From: JAJFFW01 sp038534195
Lineage (GTDB): Bacteria; Pseudomonadota; Alphaproteobacteria; Caulobacterales; Parvularculaceae
Reading direction: 5' to 3'
Assembly (NCBI GenBank): GCA_038534195.1
Contig: JBCAXE010000011.1
Coordinates: 1 to 64,000, forward strand
Length of the DNA: 64,000 bases
Of the stretch, positions 51,189-60,335 are shown piece by piece; positions within the stretch are counted from its first letter, which is position 1, and each line of letters starts with the position of its first letter. A model generated the notes under the pieces. The model searched no databases. It saw only the letters and a program-made list of their open reading frames with translations, and was not told the DNA's origin. The position numbers were made by a program, and so were the translations under genes.

Positions 51189-51794
51189 ATGTTTCGTTTA
51201 CCACCCCTCGGGCTCGTCATCGCGATATTAGGGTTTTTCTGCGCGCCGGCGCAGGCGGCGACGTCTACATTCGCCATATTCCCTGACAGAATTTTCGCAA
51301 ATGGCGGCGTGACGAATGCGGCGAACCTGTTCGGCAACACGCCGGCGGAGGCGACCTTTAACGCAGGTGGAATCGCGCTTTTTGACTTCGGCGAAGACAT
51401 CACCGGTAACACGTTCATGTTCGATGTTACGGGCGTCACCGGGCCCTCACAGGTATCGATTCGATTTCTCGACATTACCGGCTTCACCGTCATCGACACG
51501 GCGCCCGGCTTTTTCCCAGTAGCCTCGCCGCTTGATTTCGTCATTAATATCGCAGGCCCGGGCACGTTTACGCTGCCAAGCGCGGTCTTTACTTCCGCGT
51601 GTACGGGCATTGGTGGATGTAACTCGGTTCTTCTTAATGTGACAGGCGCCGGATCGTTCACTGCAAACGTCGTTTCATCGGCGCCGGAGCCGTCCGTCTG
51701 GGCGCTGATGATTATCGGCTTTGCAGGTCTCGCCTGGCGGATGAAGGCTGCGCGGCGGCGCGGCTCGCTTCCTTGGGCGACGCAGCTCGCCTAA
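51189..51794 (+). CDS. PEP-CTERM surface protein
   Basis: A 201-residue exported protein: signal peptide (1-24, ending A-Q-A-A), Asn/Gly/Thr-rich beta body, and the C-terminal sorting tail A-P-E-P-S-V-W-A-L-M-I-I-G-F-A-G-L-A followed by W-R-M-K-A-A-R-R-R. This P-E-P-x-x-W-A-x-M-I-x-G-F form is common in alphaproteobacteria. It is probably processed by an exosortase encoded elsewhere and placed at the surface. One cysteine pair (C-T-G-I-G-G-C). Divergent from arsR. Confidence 0.85.
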   Translation: MFRLPPLGLVIAILGFFCAPAQAATSTFAIFPDRIFANGGVTNAANLFGNTPAEATFNAGGIALFDFGEDITGNTFMFDVTGVTGPSQVSIRFLDITGFTVIDTAPGFFPVASPLDFVINIAGPGTFTLPSAVFTSACTGIGGCNSVLLNVTGAGSFTANVVSSAPEPSVWALMIIGFAGLAWRMKAARRRGSLPWATQLA

Positions 51795-51845
51795 CTGAAC
51801 AGATCATTGAGCGCTTGACGTGAGCCGGTTGGTCGCGCGTTCGAG

Positions 51846-52679
51846 TTAGGCCCCGTTCGGATTAGGGCGGTTGACCATCATCTTTTTGATTTCGGCGATC
51901 GCTTTGGCTGGGTTTAGGCCTTTCGGGCAGACTTGCGCGCAATTCATAATCGTGTGGCAGCGATAAAGCTTGAAGTCGTCCTCAAGCGCGTCGAGGCGTT
52001 CGTTGGTTTTTTCGTCCCTGCTGTCATTCAACCAACGATAGGCCTGTAAGAGCGCGGCGGGGCCCAGATATTCGCCGTCGCCATTGGCCGAATTCTTGTC
52101 GCCGTTCCACCAGTAAGACGGGCACGATGTGGAGCAACACGCGCACATCACGCATTCATAGAGGCCGTCCAGTTTTTCCCGGTCGTCCTGGCTTTGCAGA
52201 ATTTCCGACGATTTGCCGTCCGTGTCCGCCTGCAGGAACGGCTCCACGTAAGCGTGTTGCTCGTAGAATTTGGTCAGATCGGTGATCAGATCCTTGACCA
52301 CCGGCTGGTGGGGCAGCGGATAGACCGTAATGTCGCCGGACCCGAGCTCGTCCATGCCCTTGGTGCAGGCGAGCGTGTTCGCGCCGTTGATGTTCATGGC
52401 GCACGAGCCGCACACGCCTTCGCGGCAGGAACGGCGGAACGCGAGACCGGCGTCGGTCTCGTTTTTAATCTTGATGAGCGCGTCGAGCACCATCGACACG
52501 TCGGCCACATCGATTTCATAGCTGTCGACGCGCGGGTTATCCGGCGTTTCGGGGTCGTAACGATACACTTTAAACGTGCGGTATTCCGGCGTGTGACCGT
52601 TCGCCTTCGACCGGTCAGCTTTATAGGATTTGCCGTCGCCGGAAATCTTCGAGTTACGGGGAAGGGTCAATTCAACCAT
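51846..52679 (-). CDS. sdhB: Succinate dehydrogenase iron-sulfur subunit
   Basis: A 277-residue iron-sulfur protein of complex II. The N-terminal ferredoxin domain has C-R-E-G-V-C-G-S-C for the 2Fe-2S centre; the C-terminal domain has C-V-M-C-A-C-C-S-T-S-C-P for 4Fe-4S and C-H-T-I-M-N-C-A-Q-V-C-P for 3Fe-4S. Transfers electrons from SdhA to quinone. It is separated from sdhCDA by 5.5 kb containing six genes in both directions, so it must have its own promoter. Confidence 0.97.
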   Translation of the reverse strand: MVELTLPRNSKISGDGKSYKADRSKANGHTPEYRTFKVYRYDPETPDNPRVDSYEIDVADVSMVLDALIKIKNETDAGLAFRRSCREGVCGSCAMNINGANTLACTKGMDELGSGDITVYPLPHQPVVKDLITDLTKFYEQHAYVEPFLQADTDGKSSEILQSQDDREKLDGLYECVMCACCSTSCPSYWWNGDKNSANGDGEYLGPAALLQAYRWLNDSRDEKTNERLDALEDDFKLYRCHTIMNCAQVCPKGLNPAKAIAEIKKMMVNRPNPNGA

Positions 52680-52777
52680 GGAAAAACGCCAATCACATCT
52701 ATTGCTCTAGTCGCTTTACCTAGCATTTTTGCGGCGCAGGAAAAGGGTGCGAGACGACGCAGCAGAAAGGAGCGACG

Positions 52778-53557
52778 TTAGGTTGGCAAGGCGATAAAGT
52801 TAAACCCCTCGAACGGGTAGGTGCGGTGTGCGCGGTGCTGCTCGAGGGACATGGGGCCTTCCCCCCTCAAATAGGCGGCGGGGCTATAAACCGTGTAGTT
52901 CAGGTTTTCAGTGATGTAGTGAAAAAGGTCGTCGCCATCGAAGACGCCGTCGCTAGCCGGGCGCGCGGGTCCTGACTCAAAAATGATGGTAGGGCGGCAT
53001 CTTTCGACGAAGCCGTTCGCGCCTTTCAGGACGGAAAGTTCGAAACCCTCCACATCCATTTTGATCAATTGCGCCGCGTATTCCGGAGGAAGCACGCGAT
53101 CAAGAGTTTCAACGTCGACGGACACAGCTTCCGTTTGAGCATATTCGTCGTCACGTTGTTGTAAACTGTTAAATCCCTGCTTGTCCGGATTGATGAAGAA
53201 TTCGGCTTTGCCCGGTGCGTCCGATAAGGCCAATTGATGAATGGTGACATTCGGGAATTTGCGCTTGAGATATTGCGCCTTTTCCGGGGTCGGTTCGATG
53301 GCGACATGCGCGCCCTCAGGCGCAAGCCTGACAAATTTGCCAAGCATTGAACCGATATGACAACCGATGTCGATGCAATTGAAATGAGGCTCGATAAGCT
53401 TCTCGACGGCGCGATCAAGACGGTAATCGTCCGTATAAAGTTTTTTTAGCTTCGGATGAATTAGCCCCTGCAAACGCGCCGAAGGATAAAGAATTAGATG
53501 TTCGGCGATTGGCTGCAATGGCGTATTGATCACGGCCCGTTTCAGAGAGGCGAGCAT
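52778..53557 (-). CDS. FkbM family methyltransferase
   Basis: A 259-residue methyltransferase: motif I C-I-D-I-G-C-H-I-G-S-M-L, acidic E-P-T-P-E-K-A-Q-Y-L, and the FkbM marker L-I-K-M-D-V-E-G-F-E. Such enzymes O-methylate sugars or lipids. It lies upstream of sdhB on the same strand (98 bases). Substrate unknown. Confidence 0.9.
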   Translation of the reverse strand: MLASLKRAVINTPLQPIAEHLILYPSARLQGLIHPKLKKLYTDDYRLDRAVEKLIEPHFNCIDIGCHIGSMLGKFVRLAPEGAHVAIEPTPEKAQYLKRKFPNVTIHQLALSDAPGKAEFFINPDKQGFNSLQQRDDEYAQTEAVSVDVETLDRVLPPEYAAQLIKMDVEGFELSVLKGANGFVERCRPTIIFESGPARPASDGVFDGDDLFHYITENLNYTVYSPAAYLRGEGPMSLEQHRAHRTYPFEGFNFIALPT

Positions 53558-53654
53558 GGTTTCGTCCTTTTGCCGCGCTCCAATTACGCATCTAATATTG
53601 CTGAAATTCTAACCTTTCAACGAATCGGCAGTTACGTCGATAGGAGAAAAAGGC

Positions 53655-54491
53655 CTAAAACCCCTTCTTCACAGGCCTCAGTTCATCATATTGCGGCGCC
53701 GCCTTTTGCGCCTTCGCCATATAGGTCTTCTTGATGTCCTCGCTATTGAGCATGGAAGCGTTCCACAGGCCGATATAGTCAAGGCTGTCCGCGGTGGAGT
53801 GGTCGCGTGCGTAATTGATCATGCGTTTGGCGCCGGTGACGGCCAGCGGCGCATGGGCGGCGATCTGGCGGGCGATCCCCATAACGCCGTCCAGCATCGC
53901 GTCCGCGCTCTCATAGACTTCGTTCACGAGGCCGATTGCTTTTGCGGTCTCCGCCGGTACACGTTCAGCAGTGTACGACATTTGCCGCGCCCATCCTTCA
54001 GGGATCACTTTGGCGAGCCGCGGATAGGTGCCCACATCGGCGGTCATGCCGATCGCGGTTTCCTGGATGCAGAAGAAAGCGTCGGCGCTCGCGTAGCGGC
54101 AATCGCAGGCGGTGACGAAATCGACCGCGCCGCCGATAACGCCGCCCTGGCAGGCGGCGAGCACAGGCATGCGCGCCTCTTCCAGGCACGTGAACGTATC
54201 CTGAAGCGATTTCACATGGTGGCGAAAGGCTTCGGCGTTCACATGGCGATTGTGGGTTTCGCCGTCGAGGTCGCCGTCCATGAAAACCGATATATCCATG
54301 CCGGCGCTGAAATGTTTGCCTTCGGAAGAAATCACGATCACGCGGGCTTTCGCCTCGTCAGAGATATCGTTGATCGCCGCGGGCAACTCGGTCCAGAATT
54401 CCTTGATCATCGAGTTCGCTTTTTCCGGGCGATTAAGCCGCAGATGGGCGATTGAATCAGCGATATCGAGTGAAAAACAATTGTAACTCAT
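53655..54491 (-). CDS. Enoyl-CoA hydratase/isomerase (crotonase) family protein
   Basis: A 278-residue crotonase: N terminus H-L-R-L-N-R-P-E-K-A-N-S-M, oxyanion-hole region F-S-A-G-M-D-I and G-G-V-I-G-G-A-V-D-F, catalytic acids in E-T-A-I-G-M-T-A-D-V-G-T-Y (Glu and Asp both present). The D-V-G-T form resembles delta(3,5)-delta(2,4)-dienoyl-CoA isomerases (ECH1). ATG at 54491. Single gene between the FkbM and aldose epimerase genes. Confidence 0.9.
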   Translation of the reverse strand: MSYNCFSLDIADSIAHLRLNRPEKANSMIKEFWTELPAAINDISDEAKARVIVISSEGKHFSAGMDISVFMDGDLDGETHNRHVNAEAFRHHVKSLQDTFTCLEEARMPVLAACQGGVIGGAVDFVTACDCRYASADAFFCIQETAIGMTADVGTYPRLAKVIPEGWARQMSYTAERVPAETAKAIGLVNEVYESADAMLDGVMGIARQIAAHAPLAVTGAKRMINYARDHSTADSLDYIGLWNASMLNSEDIKKTYMAKAQKAAPQYDELRPVKKGF

Positions 54492-54569
54492 GGCGGACCT
54501 CGTCGTCTTGCTTACGCTCAAAAGAGGGTATTTACCCGCGTTTCGCAACTATGTTCGGCAGCGTCGAGC

Positions 54570-55457
54570 CTACCCAGCGCTGCGCACCGTCATGGTCAGC
54601 GTCGCCGTTTCGCCGGGACTTAGAACCGCGCCGCTGAAGCCGCCGCTCGGGTCGGTGAGCGCGCCCGGCAAATGGGTGACCGGCTCAAGGCATAGATAAT
54701 CCTCTCCTTCGGGGGCGTAGACGTGGAGGATAGGCGCATCGCTCACTAACGAGACGCCGCCGCCGGCGCCGACAATGGTCGCGGCGCCGGCGAACCCCGC
54801 ATAGGAATGATCGCGCAAGGCGGACGGCGGCGGTGCGAAACGACCGGAGCCGAGCCCGTCAGGCAGGCGTCCCATGGTCCCGCGCGCGCCCGCCGACGGC
54901 GGCGTCCAATATTGACCAGCGTTGAATGAGATCGCCATGTCTTTTCTGCGCGCGAAATAGGGATGTAATCCCAGACCGCCCGGCATCGGCGTATCGCCGG
55001 TGTTTTTCAAAGTCAGTGAGACGCGCACCGCATTGTTGTCGATGACGATCGTTTGCGTTGCTTCATAGGGAAAAGGAAAGCGCCCCGCCTCGTCAGCATT
55101 GAAATGGAAGACCAACGTCAGCGCATTCTCCGTATGCGATGCGACTTCCCATTCCGACACCCAGCCCTCGCCATGGAGTGCGTGGCCTGCGTCGATCGCG
55201 GGAAATGTCGGCGATTGGCGCCAATGGCGCCCGCCAAAAGACAGCCCATCATAGAGCCGGCCGAAATAGGGGACGCATGGAAAGCAGGCGGCGGCGCGGC
55301 GATCGGCGCGGACAGCTTCGAGCTTTCCGGGCCGCAACAGATCGCGCCCATTGGCTTCGACCGAAAGAATGGCGCCGCCGCAATGCGGGGCGGCGACGAT
55401 CTTAAAGTCAGCCTGTTCGAGTGCGACGGTGTCGCTCACCTGATGTCTCCCGATCAT
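54570..55457 (-). CDS. Aldose 1-epimerase family protein
   Basis: A 295-residue galactose mutarotase-like beta protein: C-F-P-C-V-P-Y-F-G-R-L, L-H-G-E-G-W-V-S-E-W (active-site His), L-G-L-H-P-Y-F (second His) and the C-terminal catalytic-Glu region Y-L-C-L-E-P-V-T-H. Probably interconverts sugar anomers; the specific sugar is unknown. ATG 55457; a GTG seven codons in is also possible. Confidence 0.9.
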   Translation of the reverse strand: MIGRHQVSDTVALEQADFKIVAAPHCGGAILSVEANGRDLLRPGKLEAVRADRRAAACFPCVPYFGRLYDGLSFGGRHWRQSPTFPAIDAGHALHGEGWVSEWEVASHTENALTLVFHFNADEAGRFPFPYEATQTIVIDNNAVRVSLTLKNTGDTPMPGGLGLHPYFARRKDMAISFNAGQYWTPPSAGARGTMGRLPDGLGSGRFAPPPSALRDHSYAGFAGAATIVGAGGGVSLVSDAPILHVYAPEGEDYLCLEPVTHLPGALTDPSGGFSGAVLSPGETATLTMTVRSAG

Positions 55458-55491
55458 GCGGATCCGCGGAGAGCTTAGGGCGCATTGCGGG

Positions 55492-55524
55492 GAAAAAAAA
55501 AGGCCCCGCCGGATCTGGCGGGGC
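55492..55524 (-). terminator. Intrinsic terminator
   Basis: GCCCCGCC (55524-55517 read on the minus strand) and its complement (55510-55503) form an 8-bp all-GC stem with a six-base loop; on the minus strand it is followed by a run of nine to ten T (55501-55492 region). It ends transcripts of the membrane protein gene just upstream. Confidence 0.9.
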
Positions 55525-55547
55525 TTAAAATGGTCGCCTGTGTTCCG

Positions 55548-55973
55548 CTACGCCGCGGCGCGTCTGCGAACGGCGACGAGCGGACCGGCGAAGAGAGCCA
55601 GAAACAGAACATTAAACGCCGCATTCGCCGGCGCGCCGGCGGCGATTGATCCTGTGCTGTCGAGGACAAACCATGTGATCAGCGCGATCAACGCGCCGCG
55701 GCGAACGCGTTCGTCGCCTTCTTCGATGGCGGGGGCCACGATCTGATGAAGCATGATGCAAAGCGCCGCGAAAACGCCGCCGGCGATGGCGGCGATCCAG
55801 CGGCTTTCCGGCGTGAAGGTGAAGTCGCCGTCGAGGGGATAATCCAGGAAATCATGGAGCAACCTGGACGCGCCGTCGATGGAGGCGAAGGCGCTGGTGT
55901 AGAGAATGAGCGCGGTTGGGAAAAAAGCGAGCGCGACGAGGCGGATCATGCGGGCGGCGGCTTCGGGGGACAT
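55548..55973 (-). CDS. Small membrane protein of unknown function
   Basis: A 141-residue protein with four hydrophobic helices (I-R-L-V-A-L-A-F-F-P-T-A-L-I-L-Y; W-I-A-A-I-A-G-G-V-F-A-A-L-C-I; L-I-A-L-I-T-W-F-V-L; A-F-N-V-L-F-L-A-L-F-A-G). ATG 55973 follows AAAGGAAATC; the frame continues 56 codons further up, past the regulator's operator. It diverges from an HTH regulator gene and ends at a strong terminator, so it is probably that regulator's target. Confidence 0.72.
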   Translation of the reverse strand: MSPEAAARMIRLVALAFFPTALILYTSAFASIDGASRLLHDFLDYPLDGDFTFTPESRWIAAIAGGVFAALCIMLHQIVAPAIEEGDERVRRGALIALITWFVLDSTGSIAAGAPANAAFNVLFLALFAGPLVAVRRRAAA

Positions 55974-56037
55974 GACGATTTCCTTTCGTTTATCGAACAC
56001 GGGGGGTAGAAATCGGCTATCAGGTGTCGTGCGGCAA

Positions 56038-56052
56038 TTACCTCGCAGGTAA
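56038..56052. promoter_or_regulatory. Operator-like palindrome between the regulator and its divergent neighbour
   Basis: TTACCT-CGC-AGGTAA, a perfect 6-bp-arm palindrome, lies in the 116 bases between the divergent starts at 55973 and 56090. A further GGTAA half-site is at 56075-56079. It is a good candidate for binding by the adjacent HTH protein. Confidence 0.6.
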
Positions 56053-56089
56053 GTGTCTCGGGCATTTGCGATGTGGTAATTCTCCACCC

Positions 56090-56908
56090 ATGGCGATTTC
56101 TCCTCAAAAACCGGCGACCCATGATCAAGCGTCGGCCGCATTCGGCGCCTATTTGCGCCATTGGCGAGGGCTCCGACGTCACAGCCAGCTCTCCCTTAGT
56201 CTCGCCGCCGATATTTCTGCGCGTCATTTGAGTTTTCTGGAATCCGGCCGCGCCCGGCCGAGCCGGGAGATGGTGTTGCGGCTCGCCGATGCGCTAGCGA
56301 TGCCGAAGGACGCCGCGAACCAGGCGCTCGGCAGCGCCGGTTTCGCGCCGGTCTTTCCGGCGCTTGACGCCTCGGCGTCCGAATTGGCGCCTGTGCGCCG
56401 CGCTACCGCGGCGATGATCGAGCGTCATGATCCGTATCCGGCCTTTGTTATCGATCGCCACTGGAATGTCATCGACGCCAACAAGGCGGCGGCGTTTCTT
56501 TTTTCTCATCTTGCTTTACCAGCCGACAAGCCTGCGAATCTTGTCGATGCGCTGATCGCAGCCGAACCGATGGGGCTGATCGAGAACTGGACAGAAACAG
56601 CGCGTTTGAGTCTTGTCCGGTTACGGGCGGAAGACACAGCGCTCGGCGGCGACGCCGTTCTTCGGGCTAGAATTGACGTTGTTGAGAAGCTCTTGCGCGA
56701 GCGCGGCGATCAGGATGAGGAAATTGATCTGGGGCGCGCCGTCATTCCAACAGTCTTTCGGCTTGGCGATATGAGACTGAAAGTGTTCTCCACGATCGCC
56801 GCCTTTTCGACTGTGCAGGACGTCAATGCGGGCGACATCCGCATCGAATTGATGTTTCCTGAGGATGACGCGACAGCGGCGTTTTTCGAAGAAGCCGGCG
56901 TTCAATAA
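56090..56908 (+). CDS. HTH regulator with MmyB-like ligand-binding domain
   Basis: A 272-residue protein: an N-terminal Cro/XRE helix-turn-helix (about 15-75, L-S-L-S-L-A-A-D-I-S-A-R-H-L-S-F-L in part, then E-S-G-R-A-R-P-S) and a C-terminal MmyB-like domain containing P-A-F-V-I-D-R-H-W-N-V-I-D-A-N. Such proteins often control a divergent neighbour in response to a fatty ligand. ATG 56090; the upstream ATG 56024 would place the operator inside the gene. Confidence 0.88.
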   Translation: MAISPQKPATHDQASAAFGAYLRHWRGLRRHSQLSLSLAADISARHLSFLESGRARPSREMVLRLADALAMPKDAANQALGSAGFAPVFPALDASASELAPVRRATAAMIERHDPYPAFVIDRHWNVIDANKAAAFLFSHLALPADKPANLVDALIAAEPMGLIENWTETARLSLVRLRAEDTALGGDAVLRARIDVVEKLLRERGDQDEEIDLGRAVIPTVFRLGDMRLKVFSTIAAFSTVQDVNAGDIRIELMFPEDDATAAFFEEAGVQ

Positions 56909-57049
56909 AGAGAAGAATTCTATTCACCTGTCCTTTTGACGGTTGTCCTGTTCAATGTAATTTCAATAGCAATGCGGACATGCTAGTGCGTTATCGCAAG
57001 AGCACAGCTTGTCGCGGGCTGCGACGGTTTAAATTCGGGAGTTTTATTG

Positions 57050-58162
57050 ATGAAATTTTTGAAGCTTGCGGCGTTGGTTTGCGTAGCAATGACGGCCCCC
57101 GCCCTCGCTGAGGAGCCCTCTGACCGCGTTGAAGAATTTCGGGCGTTTCTCAAGGAATTTCGCAAGGAAAACCGCGTATTAAGTTTCTCAGTCGCCGTCG
57201 TGAAAGACGGCGAGATCGTTATGACGGAGAGCCTTGGCTGGCAGGACCACGACGCCGAAGAACCAACGACGCCGGCGACATCCTATCTTGTAGCGTCAAT
57301 CACCAAGACATTTACGGGCGCAACGCTTTTGGCGATGGAAGCGGATGGTCATCTTGATCTTGATGCTGACTTTACATCCCTCAGCGACTGGGACGGGCGC
57401 TGCGCGTGGCTCGCCACGAGCGGCATCATTTTTGGCGGCGGCGTCCTTGACGATGGCCGGAAGGTCGAGCCAGTTCCATGCGATAAGCCTTTAACGCTGC
57501 GTCAGGTGTTGCAACATCGCGTGCAGGGTGAACCGGGAACATCGTTTTTATATAATCCCGTTGTCTTTGGCCGGCTGTCGAATTGGGTTGAAGAAAACAC
57601 GGACAAGTCCTGGCGTGAATGGATGCGTGAGTATGTTATTGAGCCTGGCGGCCTTGAAAATGTCGCGGCGGGTTGGCGCGATCCAGAGGGGGCGGCGGCG
57701 TTGACAAATCTTGCGCCGCCGTTCCGCCATGCGCCGGAAGAATCCGACGGGCTGGCCCCGTCCGCCTTGCCCAACCCTGAACTTAACGCGAGTTCCGGCA
57801 TTATTGCGAGCGTTGTTGATCTCGCAAAATACTCCGCCGCCCTCGACAGGGGCGATATTCTGGAACCGGCGGTGCTTGAAAAGATGTGGACGCCGCCCGT
57901 CGACGCAAATGGAGAGCCCGCGCCTTACGCTTACGGCTGGTACGTGCAGGACTGGAAGGGCCATCGTTTGGTGTGGCATGGCGGCTGGTGGCCGGACGCT
58001 TATGCGGGACTATTGCTGAAAGCGCCGGATGACGGCTGGGCGCTCATCGCGCTTGGAAATACGGACGGGATCCGGCATGACATTGATACGCTGACCAAGG
58101 CGCAAATCCATCAATCGCCGCTCGCAGCGAAATTTCTCGATCTGTTTGTCGATAGCGATTGA
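57050..58162 (+). CDS. Serine hydrolase, class C beta-lactamase fold
   Basis: A 370-residue exported protein with a signal peptide (1-20, ending A-L-A). The catalytic S-I-T-K (S83 to K86), the Y-N-P triad (F-L-Y-N-P) and the third motif W-H-G-G-W fit the beta-lactamase/DD-peptidase/esterase family (PF00144). An insert with two cysteines (G-R-C-A-W, V-P-C-D-K) lies before the Y-x-N. Antibiotic hydrolysis is not implied; esterase or peptidase activity is likely. ATG 57050. Confidence 0.9.
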   Translation: MKFLKLAALVCVAMTAPALAEEPSDRVEEFRAFLKEFRKENRVLSFSVAVVKDGEIVMTESLGWQDHDAEEPTTPATSYLVASITKTFTGATLLAMEADGHLDLDADFTSLSDWDGRCAWLATSGIIFGGGVLDDGRKVEPVPCDKPLTLRQVLQHRVQGEPGTSFLYNPVVFGRLSNWVEENTDKSWREWMREYVIEPGGLENVAAGWRDPEGAAALTNLAPPFRHAPEESDGLAPSALPNPELNASSGIIASVVDLAKYSAALDRGDILEPAVLEKMWTPPVDANGEPAPYAYGWYVQDWKGHRLVWHGGWWPDAYAGLLLKAPDDGWALIALGNTDGIRHDIDTLTKAQIHQSPLAAKFLDLFVDSD

Positions 58163-58205
58163 CGTAAAAGTCTCGGCTTTCGTTCGTTGCAGCGCCGAGG
58201 CCCGG

Positions 58206-59993
58206 TTAATAAACCCGCGCCTTCGGCTCGATGTAATGCATTTCGTCCGTCATCGTATATTCGTGGACAGGACGATAATCGATGGTGGCTGCGCCGTTTG
58301 AGAACCATGCCGCGGTGTGTTTCATCCAGTTGGCGTCATCGCGGTCCGGATAATCCTCGCGGGCGTGCGCCCCGCGCGATTCGGTGCGGTTGGCGGCGGA
58401 TTCCATGGTGACGACGGCTTGCGCGATGAGATTGTCGAACTCCAGCGTCTCGACCAGATCAGTGTTCCAGATCATGGTCCGGTCGGAAACGCCGATGTCG
58501 GGGAGGCCGTCATGGACTTCCTTGATTTTTACTCGGCCTTCCTCAAGCACGTCGCCGGTGCGGAATACGGCGCAATTGTTCTGCATGACGCGCTGCATAT
58601 CGAGGCGTAATTCTGCGGTCGGCGTGGCGCCTTTGGCGTAACGGAAGCGATCAAGGCGTGCGAGCGCTTCCTGACCGGCGTTGGCGGGAAGCTCTTTGTT
58701 CGGCGTCGTCCCATCGACAATGTCGCCGCACCGAAGGCCCGCTGCACGCCCAAAGACCACGAGATCGATCAGCGAGTTCGAGCCGAGACGGTTGGCGCCG
58801 TGGACCGACACGCACGCCGCTTCGCCAATGGCCATCAGGCCAGGCACCACGGCGTCGCTATCGTCGCCGCGCTTCGTGACGACTTCGCCATGATAATTGG
58901 TCGGTATGCCGCCCATATTGTAGTGCACCGTCGGCAGCACCGGGATCGGTTCCTTGGTGACGTCGACGCCGGAGAAAACGCGGGCGCTTTCGGAAATGCC
59001 GGGCAGACGTTCGGCGAGCACCGCCGGGTCCAAATGGTTCAGGTTCAGGTGGATATGGTCCTTATTCGGACCGACGCCGCGGCCTTCGCGAATTTCAATG
59101 GTCATGGCGCGGCTGACGACGTCGCGCGAGGCGAGGTCTTTTGCTGACGGCGCATAACGCTCCATAAAGCGCTCGCCCTCAGAATTGGTGAGGTAGCCGC
59201 CTTCGCCGCGAGAGCCTTCTGTAATGAGAACGCCTGCGCCGTAAATGCCGGTCGGGTGGAACTGAACGAACTCCATGTCCTGAAGCGGGAGGCCTGCGCG
59301 CAGGACCATGGCGTTGCCGTCGCCGGTGCAGGTGTGCGCTGAGGTGCAGGAGAAATAGGCGCGCCCGTAGCCCCCGGTGGCGAGGATCACCATCTTGGCG
59401 TTGAAACGGTGGATCGTGCCGTCGTCAAGCTTCCAGGCCATCAGACCCTGGCACTCGCCGTCATCATTCATAATGAGGTCGAGCGCGAAATACTCGATAA
59501 AGAATTTGGCGTTCTGCTTCACCGACTGACCGTAGAGCGTGTGCAGGATCGCATGGCCGGTGCGGTCAGCGGCCGCGCATGTGCGCTGCACCTGACCTTC
59601 GCCGAAATTGCGGGTCATGCCGCCGAATGCGCGCTGATAGATTTTACCGTCTTCGGTGCGTGAGAAAGGCACGCCCCAATGTTCGAGTTCGTAAACAGCC
59701 GCCGGCGCGTTCTTGCAAAGATATTCGATCGAGTCCTGGTCGCCGAGCCAGTCAGAGCCTTTGACGGTGTCGTAAACATGCCAGCGCCAGTCGTCCTCGC
59801 CCATATTGCCGAGGGAGGCCGAGATGCCGCCTTGCGCCGCGACGGTATGCGAGCGCGTGGGGAAGACTTTCGTCACGCAAGCGGTTTTAAGACCCGCTTG
59901 GGCAGCGCCGAGCGTGGCGCGCAGTCCCGCGCCGCCTGCGCCGACGACAACGACATCATAAGTATGATCGACAATTTCGTACGTGTCCGACAT
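58206..59993 (-). CDS. sdhA: Succinate dehydrogenase flavoprotein subunit
   Basis: A 595-residue flavoprotein of complex II that oxidises succinate to fumarate. FAD-binding V-V-V-V-G-A-G-G-A-G-L-R, covalent FAD His in S-H-T-V-A-A-Q-G-G, active-site H-P-T-G-I-Y-G and R-G-E-G-G-Y-L; ends with the usual E-Y-T-M-T-D-E-M-H-Y-I-E-P-K-A-R-V-Y. It follows sdhD by 12 bases. sdhB, normally next, is 5.5 kb away. Confidence 0.97.
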   Translation of the reverse strand: MSDTYEIVDHTYDVVVVGAGGAGLRATLGAAQAGLKTACVTKVFPTRSHTVAAQGGISASLGNMGEDDWRWHVYDTVKGSDWLGDQDSIEYLCKNAPAAVYELEHWGVPFSRTEDGKIYQRAFGGMTRNFGEGQVQRTCAAADRTGHAILHTLYGQSVKQNAKFFIEYFALDLIMNDDGECQGLMAWKLDDGTIHRFNAKMVILATGGYGRAYFSCTSAHTCTGDGNAMVLRAGLPLQDMEFVQFHPTGIYGAGVLITEGSRGEGGYLTNSEGERFMERYAPSAKDLASRDVVSRAMTIEIREGRGVGPNKDHIHLNLNHLDPAVLAERLPGISESARVFSGVDVTKEPIPVLPTVHYNMGGIPTNYHGEVVTKRGDDSDAVVPGLMAIGEAACVSVHGANRLGSNSLIDLVVFGRAAGLRCGDIVDGTTPNKELPANAGQEALARLDRFRYAKGATPTAELRLDMQRVMQNNCAVFRTGDVLEEGRVKIKEVHDGLPDIGVSDRTMIWNTDLVETLEFDNLIAQAVVTMESAANRTESRGAHAREDYPDRDDANWMKHTAAWFSNGAATIDYRPVHEYTMTDEMHYIEPKARVY

Positions 59994-60005
59994 GAGACGA
60001 GCCTT

Positions 60006-60335
60006 CTAAAAAGCAATCTGGAAAAGAGACCACCAGGTCACGGCGATGGCGCCGATCGCGACGATCCAGTTCAGGACGTTCAGCACATTATTTAGACCGC
60101 CATGAATATAGTCGTGAATGACTTCCATAAGGCCAATGCGCATATGCACGGCGCCGACGGTGACGAACGCGCCAAGCAGCAGAGCATTCAACGGCTCGCC
60201 CGCCCACGCGTAGGCGTCCGCGTACGATCCGCCAGCGTAGGCGATGACGCTCCACAGGAACCAGGCGACCAATGGCAGCATTAAAACAGCCGTCATGCGC
60301 TGGAGAACAAATGTCGAGGTGCCTTTGTGCGCCAT
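60006..60335 (-). CDS. sdhD: Succinate dehydrogenase membrane anchor subunit
   Basis: A 109-residue protein with three membrane helices; the second holds the heme/quinone-side H-M-R-I-G-L-M-E-V-I-H-D-Y-I-H, typical of SdhD. Anchors SdhAB and binds quinone. It starts where sdhC ends (60335 shared). Confidence 0.93.
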   Translation of the reverse strand: MAHKGTSTFVLQRMTAVLMLPLVAWFLWSVIAYAGGSYADAYAWAGEPLNALLLGAFVTVGAVHMRIGLMEVIHDYIHGGLNNVLNVLNWIVAIGAIAVTWWSLFQIAF

